Of a DNA stretch of 64,000 nucleotides, positions 25,167 through 37,134 are shown in pieces (within the stretch, counting starts at the first letter, position 1; each line of letters starts with the position of its first letter). The notes beneath the pieces were generated by a model, which worked only from the letters and a program-made list of their open reading frames with translations, ran no database searches and was not told where the DNA came from. Source of the stretch: Onchocerca volvulus (lineage: Eukaryota > Nematoda > Chromadorea > Rhabditida > Onchocercidae). Made by a program: the position numbers and the translations under genes. The stretch lies in contig HG738140.1 of the NCBI GenBank assembly GCA_000499405.2, positions 1,817,024 through 1,881,023 on the forward strand, in the 5' to 3' direction.

Positions 25167-25469
25167 ATGATTCGTTGCAATCTTCATCTATGTCTTCAGA
25201 AGATTTCTGAAAATAGGAATCAATTTATCAGTTATTTTAAAAATAACAATCTCATTTCTTATTTCTTTTTCAGAAAAATAAGGTCAAATTATGGGATACC
25301 TCGTTTCGTTAACAATTCAACGAAAAGTTTGCAATATGATGAAGGAAAATATCCTCATTGGTTCTTTTTATTTATTTCTCTTTTTGTCTTTTCATCCATT
25401 AGTTCGTATATTCCACATACTTTATTCGCTGGTACAGCTTTATCTAAAATAATCGTGAAGTATATTTAA
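25167..25469 (+). CDS. Possible small single-pass membrane protein, hypothetical
   Basis: A 100-aa uninterrupted frame. The first half is basic and Asn-rich without Asp (a pattern compatible with a mitochondrial presequence), followed by KYPHWFF leading into one hydrophobic segment of about 20 residues and a short tail. It is not recognised. A 4-codon upstream ATG frame (25159) overlaps its start, and a strong TTTTTCAG acceptor lies inside it (about 25265-25272), so either the 5' part is wrong or the frame is fortuitous. It is divergent from XPF and faces the ETHE1 3' end. Random open frames of this length are uncommon but possible here. Confidence 0.28.
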   Translation: MIRCNLHLCLQKISENRNQFISYFKNNNLISYFFFRKIRSNYGIPRFVNNSTKSLQYDEGKYPHWFFLFISLFVFSSISSYIPHTLFAGTALSKIIVKYI

Positions 25470-25548
25470 AAGATTTACTGAATAAATCGAATAATTTAAA
25501 ACAATTCAGTACAATTAATGTATTTATAGCACCATTCCTCCTCGAATA

Positions 25549-28500
25549 TTACTTATCTGTCGAGAAAATTGAATTGTGCTGTTAACTTGCCACTAATATG
25601 CTTACCAATATCGAATAAAACTTAATATAAGATTCTATATATTTCTCAATTCGTATAATGAAAGAATATAGTTCAGATATCTCAATAAACAAGATTATCT
25701 TTTGTTTACAAGAAATTCTCTTTTTTTTTTTTTTTTTAAACGAAATACTAATTTATGCCAAACATTGATTTTTAAAACAAAAAACAATTAAAAAAGACAG
25801 ACCAATCTGTTTCGGATATGGAAGTTTAAGATTTTTCATTATATCTACAAAATCTTCCAAAGTTTTCGTTAACCTTGGATTATACTTCTTCTCCTCACCA
25901 ACAGTTGTTAATAAAAAGCCCTGTAAACATTTAGTAATTTTTTAATCCATCTTTTTAGTATTAATTTAAAATTCATTCTTTTATTTCAATGGTTTTTTTA
26001 ATTTTTTTAACGATTCCTCAAATTTCAAATGTTATGATTTACTACTGCATTATTGTATGGAATAATTTTATAATTTAAAAGGAATATTTCGTCATTGAAC
26101 GTTACAAGTTGCTATCATCGAAAATCTTGTTTTATAAATTGGCCGTCTAAAAAACTAGCTCATTTCAAAAAATACCTTATAGTCGTGAGCTGGATAAAGT
26201 AGGAAATCATCAGATAAACTAAAGATTTTCTCGTGTATTGACTTATACAATGTTTCCGGATTTCCTAAAAATAACTGCAGTAAGAATTTTTAGCACATGA
26301 TATTATATTACAAAAAAAAGGGAAACATGTATTTCAACAAGAGCGATTAAAGTGATATTTTATTCTTTTTGATAATGATTAACTGATAAAAAATTTGTAG
26401 CTTAGAAAAAAAAAACAAAAGAAAAAAACTAGAAAGAGATAAGTTGGTATTAAGGTTCATCAGATATGTTAATTTTTTTTTTTTTTTTTTATTTTTTTCA
26501 ATGACTTTCTTATATAAAAAATATATCTCGAAATTCGGGCATATTTTTCTCAACTAAATTTCGACTCCAATTTCATCCAAGTTCTGTGGCCTTTCGAAAT
26601 TAATGTTTCTTGCGAATTTCTTTGATACTTTCATCCAATGGATTTTAATTCAATAAGCAAAACATTTACATTTTGCATTTAGTCACTTTTAACTGAAATA
26701 TGCTTTCCAACACATACTTCTAACGCACTTCATTGAATTTCATCCGTTAATTTCTCATAAATCCTGTTTTTTCCATTTCAACAAGTTAAATTAATCTAAT
26801 AAAGAGAGCTAGAATATATAAAAGAAAGAGCTGTTACATCAACAAATTGAATTGTTACATCAATTCCTCATAGTTATTACTGCAATTTGTATTTTTTGCA
26901 AAAAAATCTGATGAGTTAAAATATATCCAGTTAGAATATCTCATATGAACACATTTCATTTTAAGCGGGAAATTCTGAACTAGATCAGCTAAGATAACTC
27001 TCTCCTTACCATGATTCCGTGTTTCTGGATGGATGGAGAAATGTTTTCCTTAACATGCACTAAACTTCCAGGCTTTATCATTTCAGTATTATCCATTTCA
27101 AGAAGTATGGATAAGCATAAATTTAAGCAAAAATACATAAAAATAAGTATACCTTCTTGAAAATCTGTACGTCCACATCCTCGAATAAGAAGCGCATCAC
27201 CCGTAAAAGCCATCCGATGATCACGTGAAATATACGTTATGCATCCTTAAAAATGTAAAAATACAGAATACAGATACAGAAAAAAAATACAAAATACAGA
27301 TTTGTATTCTATTATGCATTCAGAAATGATATAGGTAGAAAAGACTGTGCAGAGAATAGATTAAGAGATATATTTTTCTCGAAGAAAATTGCGAAATGAT
27401 TAAATGGATTCAAATTCAACTTTACTGTTTGATTTTTTCTATTGTAAAATATCACAGCGTACGTTATTGAATTAATAAAATTCCCTTCAAATAATATACT
27501 AATTTATCTTGTCATCATAAGATAAAGAAAAGGTTTTATTTAACCGGCCCTCCAGTCAATCCTTCTTACAGTAAATTCGAAATTGTCCATATCATTTTTT
27601 TCTACAATTCTTCTTTTTTTTTTTAAATTTTCCAATTAGTAACAATTTTTTTCATGAATTAAAACGATCAATCTTCGATCATATTAAAGAAAATACTTCA
27701 AAATGATCAGAAGATGCAAAGAAATGAGTGTAATATTTTACTTACTACAAATCCGTACTAATTACTGAATTTGAAAAATCAGTTGAAGTTATTCAACTGA
27801 ACAAAACTTTTGTTAATTTATCTTATTATATAATAACAAAACAAAAAATAATAAGTAAATTAGTAAAAATATATCGGAAAATTTTAACTACTGAAAATTT
27901 AATTGAAAAATACCGCACTGATAGTTTGATCTGAGCTGATAAAAGGAAACAATTTTAAATTACAAAAAATGTGCGTATGGTTTGAGGATACTAAACTGCA
28001 ATTACCATTAGTATGCCCTGGTGTTGTACGAACTTCGAGATTTTTATTGCCAAATTTTAATATTTCTCGATCATCGACCCGTACATCTGCACGACCATCA
28101 GCATGTTTTGATAGTACAGATAGCATTTGTGGAAAAATACGCTTCAGTTCGCCAGTACCAGTAATATGATCTGCATGAATATGCGTATTAGCACTATATA
28201 TTGGATCCAAATTGAGTTCTTTGATAAGCTAAAATTTGACCATTGATATAATTGATATTTCTCTAATGAATGATTTTGTACGATGTAATATTGTTTAATA
28301 TTGTGAAATAATTTGAAAAAAAAAAAAAAACAACAGAATCTCTCAATTATTGATTTTCAAAATTTCAGAATCAGAAACTTATTGAACTAAAATTGCACAT
28401 CAAATTACCTTTGCATCCCGTTCAACAGTTTCCAGTACAGGATCTATAATTATTGATTTTCTACTTACTGGGCATCCTAACAAATATGTATAGGTACATG

Positions 28501-28786
28501 ATACAGGTTCAAATAGCTAAAAAGAAAAACGAATTAAATTGAGGAAAAATTTTATAAATTACGATTACGAATTATCGCTGTTTTTCTCGATTTGGAAATT
28601 CTTCGTTCTTAATAAATGAAAAATTTCCGAAAAAAAAAAGATTTAAATTTGAATGAACTTGGAGAATTTAAAAATATTCAAAATATTAAAATACTTTTTT
28701 TTTCTGTTATTAGAAAGTATTTTTTTATCAAGTTAAATTTGCTCGAAAAGATCATTTACCTGACGAAAAATCAATTTGGTTATCAT
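25549..28786 (-). CDS. ETHE1: ETHE1-type persulfide dioxygenase (mitochondrial sulfide detoxification)
   Basis: A metallo-beta-lactamase-fold iron dioxygenase that oxidises glutathione persulfide in mitochondria. Exons: 28786-28760, 28516-28409, 28228-28006, 27245-27153, 26264-26176, 25920-25803, then a tiny last exon 25556-25549. Iron/metal-fold motifs: THIHADH at residues 60-66, PGHTN with His117, and FTGDALL with Asp136; the ETHE1-specific GCGRTDFQ block and YPAHDYK follow. The start chosen is the first in-frame ATG after a TTTGCAG acceptor (AG 28837-28836), giving only nine residues before LFEPVS, so the presequence is very short. The best 3' acceptor (CTCGACAG) yields ...YPKQIDK-stop, which keeps the conserved QID but lacks the usual ALPAN-type tail. 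An alternative with a weak acceptor runs to 25524 and adds about 20 residues ending GGMVL. Predicted 221 aa against 254 in human. Confidence 0.93.
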
Positions 28787-29793
28787 ATCGGCAGAAAATC
28801 CTCCATTAACAGGAAATTTCAAACGTTTTAATGCTCTGCAAAAATATAATCTTTATTTTCTGATAAAGACTTTACCATTCTACATCAATATTCAAAAGTG
28901 AAAAAGACAGATGGAATTCGGGAAAAAAATTACGTGAACCGTACGTGTACCCATCAGTTTAATATAAAATAATGAGATATTGAAGACATGCAAGTTTGTT
29001 ATTTGAAATTCTTGATGCATGATTTCTATTAATTGAAACAATAGCTCTTGTTCCAGTTTCATAAACAAAAAACTTAAAATGGTATTACTTGAAAATCGAA
29101 ATTTATTCAACGTTTTGATTTTATTTCTGAATCAAAAACACTTAAAGTTTTTCTTAATTACAATTTTTTATAAATAAAACAACTTTTATCGTTAGATGTT
29201 ATCAAAAAATTATTGTAAGAGGATGATGAACTCTAATGTGCGTTTAGAGAATGAAATAAGCTGAAAACTTCGAAGCGATTTCTAATTTTATTCAAGATCA
29301 GCTTGTAATCAGCTTGATAATAAAAAAAGAAAGCTGATATCTTGGATGAACATTTGAAATCAATTTTAAATTAATTAAGAAATGAGTCTTGAATTAATTG
29401 TGGGTAAAACTGATACACATATTTATATTCCATAATTAACTAATAAATAATTAACTAATAGTAACTAATAACTGATTAAAAATTTATATTATGAAATTAA
29501 AAATCAAGTACCCGATTTTCATCAAGAAATTTCTTCATTAAACATATTTTAATCTAAAATTTTTGTAAAGAAACTTGGTCACTTACTTTTTACTCTAAAC
29601 TTTATATTTGTTTTAAATTTTTTTTTTTAGTAAATGTTATGCGCACAGAAATTGAGAATTCATGCTATGGAAACTGTCATTTACATCAAGTATCGTATCA
29701 ACGATTTCAACTAACAATTTGACTAAAAACTGGTTCGGAATTTACTTCGCAATTTTCCAAAAAAAAAAAAAAAAAAAAATTTACTTCACAATG

Positions 29794-30016
29794 TTCCAAA
29801 AAATTATCGAAATTGGAGCTTAATATAAGTAATTGAGTATTATCTAATATCATTATAATATAGATACTGATAAATTATTTGAAAAGAGAAGATATATAAA
29901 AATCTTCCAAAAAAAATCATCGAAATTAGAGCATTATATAAGTAATTAAGTATTATCTGATATCATTATAATACAAATACTGATAAATTATTTGAAAAGA
30001 GAAAATATATAAAACG
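29794..30016. repeat. Two-copy tandem repeat, period 111 bp
   Basis: Copy 1 about 29794-29904 and copy 2 about 29905-30016 share nearly all bases, from a TTCCAAAAAA block through ATCATTATAATA to TATTTGAAAAGAG. A recent local duplication. Confidence 0.85.
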
Positions 30017-30184
30017 AATGTTGCTATTCGAATTTTATTAAAACAAAGAAAGAAAACAAGTTTTGACTAAATAATCTTATTAAATAAAATATATAATAAA
30101 CAATTTGTTCAGATTTTTAAAGACTTGTTAGATTTGAAATATAATTTCTATCTAGAAAAACAGTCAATTTTCTCTTGATCCCGT

Positions 30185-30465
30185 TATTTATATAAGTAAA
30201 AATGTAAATGTTCGTTGTTATTTCTCACATAACTTCGAAAGTTCTTCATCGATTGTTTTCAAATTTTGATACAAAGTTGCATTTGAACAGGCACGTATTT
30301 TTTAATAGATATACATTTTTTTCTTTTTTTTTTTTTAATTTGTCATACCTGTGACAGATAAAAGTAAGTGAGCGGACTGAATTTCTTGACCAAGCTTATT
30401 TTCTACGTTCACCGAGAGTTGGCCAAGCCAAGCATGGCTGTATCCAGCTAGTTTCTTAAAAAAAA
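30185..30465 (+). repeat. Dispersed repeat R1, copy a
   Basis: One of five copies of the same element in this window, all on the plus strand. It opens with ATAAGTAAAAATGTAAATG and TTCGTTGTT, has a middle TTTTGATACAAAGTTGCAT, then a T tract, a TGTGACAGATAAAA block and an end resembling CATGGCTGTATCCAGCTAG. No protein frame runs through it. Confidence 0.8.
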
Positions 30466-30589
30466 GATTTATACTTTATTCAAATATATTTAAATAAAAT
30501 AGCAAAAAAACAAGAGAAAAAAAGCTTATTTCTCGTACAAAATATATTCATATCTGTTAAACATACAAAGTATTCATGCAGTTTAACGC

Positions 30590-31000
30590 AAAAATGTGTA
30601 CTAACGTGTTAAAATATTGGAATTTTCTTAATTATTGTAATAAATAACTAGAGAGGAATTCGTCGCAATTAATCAAAAAGTTACAAATTAATTCGCAAAT
30701 TCATATTGACGTGAAAATGTATACTAATATGTTAAAACGTGAGAATTTTCTTAACTTGTAAAAAAACTATGCGGAAATTTGCGACGAATAATCAAAAAGT
30801 TTTAAATTAGCTCATAAATTCATGTTAACATAAAAATGTATATTAATGTATTAAAACATAAAAATCTTCTTAAATTATAGCAAATAATTATATAGAAATT
30901 GGTGGCAAATAATCAAAAAATCCTAAATTAATCCACAAATTCACATTAACTAAGAAAATATTAATATGTTGATATTTTCTTAGTTAATATGAACTCATCA
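30590..31000. repeat. Tandem array of about 120-bp units, 3 to 4 diverged copies
   Basis: Units start with AAAATGT(G/A)TA at 30591, 30714 and 30833 (spacings 123 and 119), with a truncated fourth from about 30950. Each unit holds TTAAAA, a TTTTCTTAA block, an AATAATCAAAAAGT-like block and CAAATTCA. Confidence 0.8.
30945..30988. repeat. Perfect inverted repeat, 17-bp arms
   Basis: Arm 1 at 30945-30961 (ATTAACTAAGAAAATAT) pairs exactly with arm 2 at 30972-30988, loop of 10 bases. It ends the tandem array of 120-bp units. Confidence 0.9.
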
Positions 31001-31246
31001 AAATGTACGAATTTCCTTAATTTTCCTAATTTTCTTAATTTTTTCAGCTTGAATTTCCTTAACTTAACTAATGACAATGTAAAAATTCGCGCGGAACAAC
31101 CAGAAAATCTTTAATTAACTTGTAAATTCCTAGTAAATCATCGAACTTCATTTATCTCATTAGCACAACGAGTAACAGAATAGCTCATAGACCATTCAAT
31201 GAAGCGATTGTTGTCAGACAGGTGTCGGATATGAAGGCGTGGGTGG

Positions 31247-31292
31247 TACGTACGTCATTGTTACGTACGTCATCGTTTCACGTCGTCGTAGA
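31247..31292. promoter_or_regulatory. Repeated TACGTACGTCAT element upstream of TBC1D20/ETHE1
   Basis: TACGTACGTCAT occurs at 31247-31258 and again at 31262-31273 (period 15), followed by CACGTCGTCG. TACGTCA resembles a CRE/ATF-CREB site. The position between divergent genes makes a promoter or enhancer role possible; function is an inference. Confidence 0.4.
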
Positions 31293-31986
31293 CTATTCCG
31301 TGTTACTGATGTAATTTTTGATAACATTAGTTCGTTTACAATTTGGCGTAAATGTAATTGATCAATTTGTAATTATATTAGTATTTACATTTTGATGTTT
31401 ATTTTAAAATTACAGTTTGATTTGATCACTACGATATTTATTTCTTGTTCGACATCTTCAATTCAACGAGTTAAATTTTTTTTTTCATTTATTGTCAAAT
31501 ACAGATGGCTAATTGCTGTACGAATGTCATATTGTAAAAGATCTCATTTGGAATTATTTACTTCAATAACATTTCGATATTCTCAAGAATATGCCTTCAC
31601 TTACCGATCCTTCTACACCTTTTATCATTTCAAAGAAAGTATGAATAGTTTCTGATATAATTCACATATTTTTGACACATTTCACAACAAATTATTGCAA
31701 TCATTTTGAATTTTACGTCAAACTTTAAATTAAAAAAGAATTAAAACATTTGTTAGAAAAATTACGATCCATTGATTTATTTGGATTTTTAATATTCAAA
31801 TAAATCAAATGGATCATTATTTCATCCTTTTTTTTGCCAAGTCTATATCTATTAATTTTATTTACTGTTCTCTTTCATTTTATACATGTGTGGTTATTGA
31901 TAGCAATAAAATTTCAGCGAAATAAAGTGAATGGAAATGCATTAAAAAATGCGGTTAGTCGGACATTACAAATTAAATGCAATCGT

Positions 31987-34900
31987 ATGCGAGCATTTAT
32001 TGATGAAAATCATGATTCGCTGCATTTGCATATCAGCCAGCTACGACAGTTTGCTTCATCTACCGGCGGTATGTGCTTCGATCGAAATTTTAAGATTATT
32101 GTAACCTATTCAGATCTGTAGTACATCTCAAGGTTCACTCTGCATCGTTACTAGGCTTTTCATAAATTTGTTAACTCTTTTTTTACATATAATTACATTA
32201 CTATTAGTAATATTAAATAATGGAGTGCATCTTATGTGTGAATATAATTTATATCTGTTGAAATTATTTTAGGATGTTTTTGTTTTACTCAGGAATATCT
32301 TAAAGCCTTCAAGGTCGGGAAATTTTCTTTCTTTCCTTTATATCGATAAAGGCTAATGAGGCATTTATCATAGTTAAATGAAAACATGTATATAGAATCT
32401 GTTTTGTCATATTGTCAGAATTAATATATCCTAATCCAGGCCTAGTTCTGGACGAAATTCGTGCTCTTGTTTGGCCAGTTCTGGCGTCTTCATTGGTACA
32501 AGATTCGTTCAATGATCAGGAGACAACATCAACATTATCGGATTCTGATTTTGAGTCTGCTCATTCTGATTTCATGGACGATGACGGCTCCAATTCGATT
32601 GAATGTGCTACCACTGTAAGTTTTCACATATTTGTAATAGTTATCTGCTTGATCTAGATGCAATTTAAGAAAAAATTTTAGAAATTATAATGACATTTTT
32701 GTTTTAGAAACAAACTTTTAGGTATAAAATTGCTAGTGTTAATGATTTTCGACTTACTTATATATTTCTTTGATTGAACATTATTTTCAACTTCTAAAAC
32801 TTACTGAGAATTTAACTGTCAAAGATGTCGATAACATTTGATGAACATTAAATTGTAAGAAATTATCCATAGATTTCGATTTCATTTATTTTGTTGCGAT
32901 ATTTTTCAGAATAATCTTAGGACTGTTTCTTTTTTTGATTTCCACAAGAATATGTGGAACCACTTGACGGAATACTATTACTGAAAGTTTTTACAATTTG
33001 GTTAACTATAAACAAGTAAAACTACAGAATATTTTTGTGTTCTTAATAATAAAATTTGAAGTTTGAAAATAGAAGTAAATGTTGATAAAAGCAGTTGCAT
33101 TCAGTATATCAATATCGACGTTCCAGTATTTTTAGTTGCCAAGTCCAACCCTGGAAGATTTGAAAAGTCATCGGGAATGGAACCAAGTGCAAATGGATGT
33201 TCAACGCACATTGGCACGATTTCCACCTAATATATCAAAAAAGGAACGGCATATCTTGCAAGAAGACTTAACTCCTTTAATTATGAAAATTCTTTGGAGT
33301 TGTTCTCGATTTCACTATTACCAAGGTAGTGGAAATCATTTACAAACGGTTCTTTTTAATAACTCGTTTTCGAAAAATTCTTTCATCTTTAAGAAGTTTT
33401 TCAATAAATACTATAATCTTTTTCCATTCAATTTGTAACAATTTTGAATCATAAAACATTCTGCAAATCTAACATATAGTATGAAATGGAATGAATTTGT
33501 CATACGAAAATTGATGTTAAAATTTGCTGCATGAAAATCATCTTTTGAGGTTTTCATGATGTTTGTTTGACTTTATTATTGGTGCTTGGTAAGGAAAAAG
33601 CAGAACATGTTGGTACACTTTTGGCAAATAATGGAATCTTTAGAGGGTTTGTTTTTTATTTGATAAAGAATGTTTATTTTTAGAGTGTTCTACTTATTAG
33701 AAGTATTATCTCATATTTCGCGGTGTTGCGATTTATTCATGAATTCCTGAGATTTCTTTTTTCTATTTAAAATGACGATTATGGCGCCTAATAAAAGAAT
33801 CGCTACTAAACTATTTTTTTATGACGAAAAATATCTTTCATTAGGGAACATTTCATTAATCTGAACTGATAATTTTTCTGAAATTCATATTCAACATAAT
33901 TTTCAGCTACCTCCTAAAAAAGCTTGAAGATACAGTATTGAGAGATCTCGATTTGATGCATGTATTGCTCTGGAAAGTTGATGAAGAATTGGAAAAAGTA
34001 ATACGTGCAGTGCAATTGGGATCATTATTTGCTTTGAGCTGGCCATTGACGTGGTTTTCACATACTCTGCATCACTACCACCAAGTTTGTTCTTTTTCAT
34101 CTCAAGTTTTCAAAAAATAATACATATTTAATATTGTACATTTCTGCTTTCTTCTCTCTCCTTATTTTTCGAGGTTTTTTGAAACCATTTGTTATTTCAA
34201 TTGTATTTGCTGCTAATACTTATGAATTTGACCATTTCTGTTTACTTTGGTATTGCATTTTTACGATTTCATGGTTCAAAGATGATTATCTAGTAGATTG
34301 ATTGGGAGAAATCGATCTTATTAGATAAGCGTCTGAAATCCATTTATAAATATATGAAGCCCAATTGGGAGGATCAGTGGTATGAAACTCAATCAAAGTG
34401 ATATGCATTTTAATTCACCAAGCTCGGTTCCAAATTATCAATTTCACGTTTGATCCGCTTGTTAGCTTCTATTTTCTATAACTTGTTAGCTTCTATTTTC
34501 TATGACATAACACTAGTGATTTGTATGCATGAAAACTTTGTAAAACATTACACTGACTATCATTACCTAAAAGAAAATTCTATAACAATGAATTGTAAGT
34601 AATAGAAAATAATGAAAGAAAATACAAATATTCGATTATTTCAATAATTTACTTCTTTTTCTTTCAGATTGTCCTTTGTTTCGATTTTTTCCTTGCAACT
34701 CATGCGCTTACTCCTATTTTTTTAACTTCTGCTGTTGTTTTATGGCGAAGTAGTGCAGTTTTGAATTGTTCCCGAGACATGGCTTCTATCCATCATCTAT
34801 TGAATGTAATGCCAAATGATATTCCTGTCCAAGCACTAATCAACGATGCGCAAGACTTATTTCGGTTATTTTTTCATTTTTCATATACGTATAATTACAT

Positions 34901-35233
34901 CATATTTATTTATCTTTCATTTTTTTGTTCGTTCACTTATTTATTTATTTATTTTTCACTTATCCACCTACTTGAAACTATTTACAGCAACAATTTTTTT
35001 TAATTATAATTTTTAAAAACTTTGTTTTAAAGATTATTTTCAATTTAAGAATGTTTCCTCCTTCACGCTTACGCGGTCCGTTAATGGAAGATTATCAACA
35101 TCTTACAAATATTAATCAGATAAAAAAGCCATCGCTTCCAAAGACATCCTTTCGAAATTGGTTAGTTGCGGGTACTGCTACTGCAGCGATATACGTTCTA
35201 TCAAGATATATGTTTATTACTTCTTCTTATTAA
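31987..35233 (+). CDS. TBC1D20: TBC1D20 homologue, ER-anchored Rab GTPase-activating protein
   Basis: TBC1D20 stimulates GTP hydrolysis by Rab1/Rab18-type GTPases at the ER. Exons: 31987-32068, 32419-32615, 33136-33325, 33550-33646, 33907-34084, 34668-34864, 35050-35233 (TAA); 374 aa from the start used (human 403). The TBC domain opens at LVLDEIRALVWPVL. Both catalytic fingers are present: Arg117 in VQMDVQR and Gln156 in HYYQG. Further family blocks are FALSWPLTWF, FDFFLATH and DMASIHHLL. A single hydrophobic segment near the C terminus (about 350-368) matches the TBC1D20 membrane anchor. The start is uncertain: the frame is open upstream to 31834 and a TTTCAG acceptor at about 31912-31917 is followed first by an out-of-frame ATG (31931), so the true start may lie upstream of 31987. 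Confidence 0.95.
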
Positions 35234-37134
35234 TTTTTTTGACCATTGTAAATTTGGGTTTGATTTGTCATTCCAGTTTGATAATTTTATTGAAATAAGT
35301 TTAATTATGCAATATTTTCATCAACTTTGTTTACTGTGTTTTTTGTCTGATCTTGCTGCGATATGTTTGGTGAAGTCTTTCCGAATTATTTTCAATGTAT
35401 AAATGTGATGACAGATGGATTTCTTTGATTTTTATCTTGAATTTTTTTTTTTCTTGTACTGTTCAAGGCATTTATAAAGACATTTTTATTTCTTTTTTTT
35501 TTTTATCTTGAGATATGTTTTTATAAAAAACATCTTTAGAGAAGTTGTTCTTAAAAAGTTATTGGCTGAATACCTGAAAAGACAAATGACATCTATAATT
35601 GTCTGAAATTTAATCATGCAATGTGCACAAACATTTAATATTAAAATTTTTTTTTTTCAAGAAATGACTATTCTTCGATTTCGTAGAAAGTTCTTGCAGT
35701 GAATCAAAATCACCATAGTGTTAACAATGAAAGATTCCCTGTAGCATTATTATATCAAGCGTATTTATTCATATCTAAATGTATATAAGTCATTAGCAGG
35801 AACATAGAGCTAACAAATCTTAACAGTTTATAATAATATTTACATGCATGGGAATCACCATCCGAACTGCATGCATGCAGTATCAAATAAAACTAGTGGA
35901 ACTAGACAAATATATCTAGTGATAGATTTTTCAATCACAAGAATTCTAGTAAGTGAGCCGATTAAGCAATTGATTTTATGGATCGGAAATCATTATGAAT
36001 CGATCGTAGTATTTAACTTGGCAAAAATTTCACGGACAAATTTTTAAAAAAAAAATATGACTATATTAAATCTCGCTGAAAGTTTAATTATTCAGATCGA
36101 AATTGCTCTGTTAATTACTTTTAAGATTATTTGCCAGTGGTCTAGACTATTCAATTTTGATTATCGTGAGATTCAGGCTACAATTCTTTCCAATTCTATT
36201 CAAGTAATAAAATTATTAGTTATTGCCATAAATAATTTGGATGGGAGAGAGAAGTAAGTGTTAAATTTAGAACTTATGATGATGATGATGATGAATATTT
36301 GACAACATCACATCAGACAGTTGTTGTATGAAATATCAATGTCATGATATAAATATATTTTAAATGAATGAGAAATAGGAAAAAGAATGAAAGAATTGAA
36401 GAGAAATGAGTGATGGAAAGAGCAACATAACATACATTTTTACCCAAACTGGTTGATAAATTTTATTGGTATCGATAGATGGAAAGGGAAGAAAAGATGG
36501 CCTTTTCAATAATTTACAACTAATATCTTGTTGTTACTTTCTTCTTTACCTATCTCCTATTATTATGAAGGAATTTTCACCATCAATTTTACAGTTTTAA
36601 ATTTAAATTCAATACAGTTTAAATGTATTGTTTAATTCGATTGTTTTGAACTCATTGTAGTTTTAATTTATTTCAATTCAGATATAACTGAGTCCAATTC
36701 ATTACGATTTAAGTCGATTTCAAAAATTTATACGATTCTACTTCAGTTTAATCTACTTGAATTTGAATTCTGCGTCACATTTATTATGATTAATTTTCGA
36801 GCTAAACTTTTAGTAGTGACAAAAAATGTCTTAAATTTTTAAATCAAGGAAAAAGATTTCTTTTTTTTTTCTCAATTGGATTAAATCTAATTCAGTTCAA
36901 TTTTAAATTCTAGTTCAATACGGTTTAATTGTTTTTTCAATCTGATTGTTAAAATTCATTTCAGCTCAATTCAATGCAAATATAATTGAATTCAATTCAA
37001 GCCGATTCCCTAAAATTCATTCGATTCTACCTGAGCTTAATTCATTTGAATTTAGAAATTCTGCAATATTTACCATTCGAATAGTTCTCTCGATTTTATC
37101 TGAAATTAAACGAAATTTTCGAATGTGAGAAAAT
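35234..37134. other. Intergenic region TBC1D20 - orphan membrane gene
   Basis: AT-rich. Holds a short ATG microsatellite (36277-36294) and a diverged tandem duplication (36592-37072). Open frames at 35844-36257 and 36946-37128 lack splice or protein-family support. Confidence 0.55.
36592..37072. repeat. Diverged direct duplication, about 180 bp each
   Basis: Copy 1 about 36592-36785 and copy 2 about 36898-37072 share, in order, TTCAATAC(A/G)GTTTAA, a TCTGATTG-like block, CAATTCA, CGATTCTAC and CTTGAATTTGAATTCTGC-like blocks. The second copy ends 60 bases before the ATG of the orphan membrane gene. Confidence 0.65.

Larger units (their letters stand above)
28836..31986. other. Divergent intergenic region ETHE1-TBC1D20
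   Basis: Shared 5' flank of two divergent genes. It contains a two-copy tandem repeat (29794-30016), an R1 dispersed repeat (30185-30465), a tandem array of about 120-bp units (30590-31000) with a hairpin, and a TACGTACGTCAT pair at 31247-31273. No exon was recognised; a plus-strand frame at 31392-31655 has no supporting context. Confidence 0.6.

Noticed and set aside
31834..31986. N-terminal hydrophobic extension of the TBC1D20 frame
   Set aside because: The family has no N-terminal membrane segment, and a TTTCAG acceptor at about 31912-31917 suggests that the sequence before it is not in the mature message; kept only as start uncertainty.
35844..36257. Two adjacent plus-strand ORFs of 66-67 aa
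   Set aside because: No family resemblance, no acceptors or donors that join them in frame, located in a repeat-rich spacer.
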